64,000 nt of DNA, from NCBI RefSeq assembly GCF_039521745.1, contig NZ_BAAACT010000069.1; one strand, written 5' to 3'. The stretch's first letter is position 1; each line of letters begins with the position of its first letter. Source of the stretch: Faecalicatena contorta (lineage in GTDB: Bacteria > Bacillota > Clostridia > Lachnospirales > Lachnospiraceae). Positions 60,501 to 64,000 of this stretch are shown here, piece after piece. Below the pieces are notes generated by a model. It ran no database searches. It was given only the letters and a program-made list of their open reading frames with translations, and was not told the origin of the DNA. The translations under genes and the position numbers were made by a program.

Positions 60501-62624
60501 TCATCCAATTCCATTTTCAACCGGTATTCCTGCATTTTGAAAGCGCTGAATCACATATTCGGCTTCCGATTCATTTGTGTTCATAAGAAGAATGCAGATA
60601 TTTTCATCTTTTTCACCGATGATATCCGTCTGCCTTACTAAGGAGGCTATTTTCGCACAGACTTCTTTTCCCCTGCTCTGCAGGAATCTGCCGGGTATCC
60701 TGAGGGCCGTATACTCCAGCTTATCCTGCTGGGAACCTTCCTGGCAGATCTGATACATCTTGTCAAACTCTTCTTCTCTCAGCACGTTCGTTCCCTCAAT
60801 ATATTGGTTCGCAAGACGGTTCCAGTATGTTGCCGCATGGTTCATAGAGGATTCAATCAGCCGGCAGATCAGCGCCAGCATGTTGGACTCATAAAGATTA
60901 ATCTTGGAAAGGTCTTTTGTCCAAAGCATGATGACGGCATTCAAATTCTCTCTATCGTATATTCCACATGCATAGGACGGCAGCACGGAATCCACCTCCC
61001 TGTTCCGGTATACTGTTCTCTCAACCAGTTCCCGATGCATAAAGAAGTTTTCATCTGCATGAATGGATTTCCCCATCTGGCGGGCCTCATCGGACGAAGC
61101 TGCGGCAAGCCTCAAATAGCCCGCATTGCCGCCCGTTATGTAGATGGCTACGTCCTGAATGTCCATCAGTTCCCTCGCCACATCGACGGCCTGGAAAATC
61201 ACCTTCTGTGGTTCCCAGAAATCCAGCTGGCTGGAGGCTTCATAGACCTTTACCATACTATTCTCATAGTTTACAATCCGCTTTTCATAAATTTCCTTGA
61301 CATACCTGTTGCCGTCATAGATACGCGTCATATCTACAAGTTCGCTCTGGTAATATTTTTTTTCATCCTCCAGATCTCCGTTTTTTCTTCGGTATTTGTC
61401 CCTCATATGCCCTACAATTACGCCAACCACGAGAATCTGCAGGATCCCTGTGAATGCGGAATACTCAAACGTGCCGCCGGTTATTAGAATCTCGCCGGTT
61501 TTGGCCGCCAAAGTGAGCAGCGTCGCAAACAACGCATGTGCACACCCGTAAACCACGGCTATTATGACTACATAGAGCAGATAGAGGTCTGCAATGCTGC
61601 CGAACCAGGTGTCCTTTATTAAGTATGTAAGCAGTGTCATGAAGAGAAAAAGCCCTACGTTTTCCGCCAGGGGAATTAATTTATCCTTGATTACAGATTT
61701 TTTCTTCTCTTCCTTTATTTCCAGGTCCTTTTCTTTTTCAAATATTTTAAATAGTTCTCTCAGACCATCCTCCAGGCTGTACTTTTCATAAATTCCCAGC
61801 CTTTCCAAATACGGATCTTGTATCTCGGGCAGAGACGCTCCTGCATACCCAGCCTCCCTGATGACAGTCTCTCTGCCTGGTATTACCGTCCTGACTGCTT
61901 CGATGAGCTGCCGCTCTGTGTAAACGGAGCCCGGCACCAGATAACTCTTTTCCCGCTCTCCGCGCAGGAATACCTTCATCAGTGTATCTACAGCGTCATT
62001 GACATACAGCACCCGGTGCTGCTTTCCCGCCTCAATTTGCATCTCTGTACTGGTAAAGAAGTTTTCCATCAGCCTTGCACAGATATTGTAATTATGAGTT
62101 TTATAGTCTCCGAATACCTCCGGATAGCGAATAACGCATATATCAAACTCCCCCGGGATATTTTGCTCCGCACACATGTATTCCGTCTGGATCACTGTCT
62201 GCATCAGGATGGAGTCTGCCTCAAAGTCTGTGTTTTTATCTATCACAGCATCTTCGCATCCATCATAAACCCCCAGCGAGGAGCAGTAGATGACCTGTCT
62301 GATTCCGGCTTCCTTTGCGCTCATCAGGATATTGGTGATGCTGGTCAGATAGCGCACCGACTCCTGATTGATATCCTGCCATGTGAATTTGGTATCGCAG
62401 ACTCCCAGGATCAGGAGCACATCAGCCTGCACATTTTTCATGATTGTACCAATATTCTTGCTTCGATAGCTGAAATGATACTCCTGAAAGACTCCGGTTC
62501 TTGGCTTCTCTCTCCGTGCTTTCTCTGAACCTGTTATCACGAAAATGTCATGCTTCTCTTTCCTTAGTCTGGAAATCAGCTCTCTGCAGTATACACCGTA
62601 TTCTCCACAAATCAATACCTTCAT
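60501..62624 (-). CDS. pelD: PelD-like c-di-GMP receptor with N-terminal Rossmann (SDR) domain
   Basis: A 707-residue membrane protein with four parts. An extended-SDR domain occupies about 1-290 (ICGEYGVYC dinucleotide loop). Helices span about 305-400 (LFLFMTLLTYLI, LYLLYVVIIAVVYG). A coiled stalk and GAF domain follow at about 410-560, and a degenerate GGDEF domain completes the C-terminus. The latter keeps an RxxD inhibitory-site motif, Arg664-Gln-Thr-Asp667, used by PelD to bind c-di-GMP. The SDR part lacks a clear YxxxK pair, so it may only bind a ligand. It overlaps the DUF2304 gene by ATGA. Cyclic-di-GMP control of polymer export is inferred. Confidence 0.78.
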   Translation of the reverse strand: MKVLICGEYGVYCRELISRLRKEKHDIFVITGSEKARREKPRTGVFQEYHFSYRSKNIGTIMKNVQADVLLILGVCDTKFTWQDINQESVRYLTSITNILMSAKEAGIRQVIYCSSLGVYDGCEDAVIDKNTDFEADSILMQTVIQTEYMCAEQNIPGEFDICVIRYPEVFGDYKTHNYNICARLMENFFTSTEMQIEAGKQHRVLYVNDAVDTLMKVFLRGEREKSYLVPGSVYTERQLIEAVRTVIPGRETVIREAGYAGASLPEIQDPYLERLGIYEKYSLEDGLRELFKIFEKEKDLEIKEEKKKSVIKDKLIPLAENVGLFLFMTLLTYLIKDTWFGSIADLYLLYVVIIAVVYGCAHALFATLLTLAAKTGEILITGGTFEYSAFTGILQILVVGVIVGHMRDKYRRKNGDLEDEKKYYQSELVDMTRIYDGNRYVKEIYEKRIVNYENSMVKVYEASSQLDFWEPQKVIFQAVDVARELMDIQDVAIYITGGNAGYLRLAAASSDEARQMGKSIHADENFFMHRELVERTVYRNREVDSVLPSYACGIYDRENLNAVIMLWTKDLSKINLYESNMLALICRLIESSMNHAATYWNRLANQYIEGTNVLREEEFDKMYQICQEGSQQDKLEYTALRIPGRFLQSRGKEVCAKIASLVRQTDIIGEKDENICILLMNTNESEAEYVIQRFQNAGIPVENGIG

Positions 62625-63007
62625 ATATTCGTGTTCTCCCCTTTGGTTTTGCTGTTTAACATGTTTTCCAGTTCACTGTTCTCATCTTTTAAAAGGGCTA
62701 CCTGCATGGCTAGTTCCTTAATTTCTGTTTCCATAGAAGAAATTGTGACCGTATGGCGCAGGATTATCATTATGATTACAATGAGAAAGAAAAAGATCAG
62801 TGATGCAGGGGGCCACCAGATTCCCAGAAGCTCTGCAGCCCATGGCAGTACTTGGGGAAATATGGAAAGCAGCAGGAGGCCCGCCGCCCCTGCGATCCAT
62901 AAGATTGCCTGGTTTTCTGAAAGATGCCTTTTTTTCATCTCCTGGCAAAGCCCGTATAACATAAGTAAACATACTGCAACGGAAACAATTTGTAAGATGA
63001 TACTCAT
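62621..63007 (-). CDS. DUF2304-family small membrane protein
   Basis: A 128-residue protein with three helices (SIILQIVSVAVCLLMLYGL, ILWIAGAAGLLLLSIF, ASLIFFFLIVIIMIIL) and a C-terminal coiled coil (ISSMETEIKELAMQVALLKDENSELEN). DUF2304 proteins commonly accompany polyprenyl-phosphate glycosyltransferases. The ATG at 63007 follows GGGAGGAG; a frame reaching 63,091 is unsupported. It is second in the operon. Confidence 0.8.
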   Translation of the reverse strand: MSIILQIVSVAVCLLMLYGLCQEMKKRHLSENQAILWIAGAAGLLLLSIFPQVLPWAAELLGIWWPPASLIFFFLIVIIMIILRHTVTISSMETEIKELAMQVALLKDENSELENMLNSKTKGENTNI

Positions 63008-63108
63008 ATGCTTCTCCTCCCAATTTTTTCTGCTCTGTATCGGCATATTGCGGCAAAAAATTTTTAAAAGCCCGGACTGTTGCGCTGGCACATCGTAAAA
63101 GAAGTTAA

Positions 63109-63516
63109 TTATGATTCTTTGTTCGAGTCCTGTCCGCCTGAGATCATATTTTCTGCCTCTTCAAAAAACTCTTGCCTGACCGCTTCGATCCACGGCTCAT
63201 AACCAAATAATCCCTGTCCGGCATGGGCCGCCAGCTCAATAAATAATTCCCCTGCTGTCTTATGTGTCTTATATGTATGCAGTTCATAGTCCATGCTCCG
63301 TCCATATATTATGATATAACCGTCCATGTCCGCTGTGATTTCTGTAATGCCGGGCATGTAGATCTCTCCGGTTCCAATGTTTTTAGCTGCCAAATATACG
63401 ACGATGGGTTCTGTATAAGGTATTTCCTTTTTTATGCCTTCCTCATAGAGTAGCAGCATGGATTTTTCCTGAAATTTTATATTCAGCGGGGCTGTAATGT
63501 GGGATCTTTTCTCCAT
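63109..63516 (-). CDS. Small unknown protein heading the Pel operon
   Basis: A 135-residue soluble protein, not recognised. It looks beta-rich to residue 85 (LLLYEEGIKKEIPYTEPIVVYLAAKNIG, DMDGYIIIYGRSMDYEL) with an acidic helical tail. AAAGGAAG precedes the ATG. It lies 102 nt before the DUF2304 gene and 35 nt downstream of a 24-bp palindrome, so it is the first gene under that site. A regulatory or accessory role in polymer export is possible but nothing in the sequence proves it. Confidence 0.6.
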   Translation of the reverse strand: MEKRSHITAPLNIKFQEKSMLLLYEEGIKKEIPYTEPIVVYLAAKNIGTGEIYMPGITEITADMDGYIIIYGRSMDYELHTYKTHKTAGELFIELAAHAGQGLFGYEPWIEAVRQEFFEEAENMISGGQDSNKES

Positions 63517-63550
63517 ATGAAATCTTCCTTTTTCTACTGTTTACATAATT

Positions 63551-63574
63551 ACCACAGAATCAATATTCTGTGGT
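63551..63574. promoter_or_regulatory. 24-bp palindrome, copy 1, in front of the Pel operon
   Basis: ACCACAGAAT-CAAT-ATTCTGTGGT, perfect 10-bp arms, 35 nt upstream of the first gene. It could be an operator or a leader hairpin. The same arms recur at 63.84 and 63.91 kb. Confidence 0.6.
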
Positions 63575-63712
63575 AAATGAAATAAGCTTCTACATAAATT
63601 CAATTGCTTATATTATATATGAAAAAGGACGGATATTCAATTATATTTTATAAAAGCAATATATTTTTAACCTTTTTGATGCAGTCTGCTATTAATTAAA
63701 AATAGTATGTAT

Positions 63713-63749
63713 CAGAAAAAGACCTGCTGTTTTTGTTTAAGACAGGTCT
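63713..63749 (-). terminator. Terminator-like hairpin upstream of the Pel operon
   Basis: AGACCTG/CAGGTCT stem with a 16-nt loop, followed on the minus strand by a T-run (63,716-63,720). It may end transcription coming from a gene beyond the window. Confidence 0.5.
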
Positions 63750-63843
63750 GATTAACTGCGCCCAAATTATGATATGAAAGCGCACTCAAAAGATATTCCC
63801 AATATAAATTTCAACTATATTTTCTAATAAGATATACTTCCCT

Positions 63844-63867
63844 ACCACAGAATATTGATTCCGTGGT
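63844..63867. repeat. 24-bp palindrome, copy 2
   Basis: ACCACAGAAT-ATTG-ATTCCGTGGT, one mismatch in the arms; the loop is the reverse complement of that in copy 1. Confidence 0.6.
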
Positions 63868-63905
63868 GAATCAAGAAATAACCGTGAGATCTAGATCCTC
63901 CTGCC

Positions 63906-63929
63906 ACCACAGAATATTGATTCTGTGGT
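63906..63929. repeat. 24-bp palindrome, copy 3
   Basis: ACCACAGAAT-ATTG-ATTCTGTGGT, perfect arms, 62 nt from copy 2. Confidence 0.6.
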
Positions 63930-63940
63930 CAGACTGTAGA

Positions 63941-63978
63941 CAAAATGGTTTCAGGGGCTATACCCTGAAACCATTTTG
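63941..63978. terminator. Perfect 16-bp stem-loop near the window end
   Basis: CAAAATGGTTTCAGGG pairs fully with CCCTGAAACCATTTTG around GCTATA. Neither side has a strong T-run beyond the stem's own TTTT, so it may be a terminator or another extragenic palindrome. Confidence 0.5.
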
Positions 63979-64000
63979 CTGTAATATCTCTAATTATGAA

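Larger units (their letters stand above)
63517..64000. other. Upstream region of the Pel operon
   Basis: No gene is seen in this AT-rich 480-nt stretch. It contains three 24-bp palindromes, a minus-strand terminator-like hairpin and a long stem near the window end. A TATAAT string occurs on the minus strand near 63,610-63,625, but no well-spaced -35 box was found. Confidence 0.5.

Noticed and set aside
63551..63929. CRISPR-like array from the repeated 24-bp sequence
   Set aside because: Only three copies with spacings of about 270 and 38 nt, one inverted, and no cas genes; they behave as palindromic sites.

Overview
The window looks like a gut-type Clostridia chromosome, probably Lachnospiraceae. 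The reasons are the many AGGAGG ribosome binding sites, ABC sugar importers paired with YesM/YesN-type two-component systems, glycyl-radical chemistry, and gene content without outer-membrane functions. Most genes are on the minus strand. No rRNA, tRNA or CRISPR array was recognised. Functional names rest on motifs and general family knowledge read by eye; no database search was run.

Layout. (1) 67-5,669: a deoxyribose-type operon (CUT2 permease, binding lipoprotein, RbsA-like ATPase, PfkB kinase, DeoC-like aldolase). A 17-bp palindrome lies in front of it, and the identical palindrome lies upstream of a GntR gene at 20.9 kb, which links the two loci. (2) 5,884-6,447: grpB. (3) 6,585-20,580: a carbohydrate block with a DeoR regulator, O-acetyltransferase, PHP phosphoesterase, DUF1349 protein, YesN/YesM pair, CUT1 importer, SGNH esterase and an unassigned large protein that may be a glycosidase. 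An AT-rich island (about 11.6-12.55 kb) splits the importer operon. It holds a strongly promoted structured RNA and a possible PBECR4-like nuclease toxin. (4) 20,869-25,132: the GntR/UTRA regulator, and a convergent glycyl-radical enzyme with its activase. (5) 25,364-34,362: a NYN/LOTUS protein, a phosphodiesterase, an AIM24 protein and a complete Wadjet anti-plasmid system (jetABCD). A roughly 350-bp inverted-repeat element lies upstream of jetA.

(6) 35,052-44,043: a compact cluster I cannot match to a known pathway. It has three TrpA-like TIM barrels, a BtpA-family barrel, a PfkB kinase, two isochorismatase-fold hydrolases, an iron alcohol dehydrogenase whose C-terminus is frameshifted, a GntR regulator and a divergent MFS carrier. 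The likely scheme is import, phosphorylation, retro-aldol-type cleavage and hydrolysis of an unknown substrate. This is the best candidate for an undescribed system in the window.

(7) 44,766-45,608: a DUF368 membrane protein. (8) 45,629-63,516: a long polysaccharide operon joining a Gram-positive Pel machine (PelD-like c-di-GMP receptor with an N-terminal Rossmann domain, PelE-like protein, PelF, PelG, DUF2194) to a second flippase, several GT2 enzymes, a DUF4832-like protein and a teichoic-acid-type CDP-glycerol transferase. Three copies of a 24-bp palindrome occupy its upstream region.

A dispersed palindrome with core GGGGTCTGACCCC occurs at six places, usually just after a stop codon, including twice inside the jet operon.
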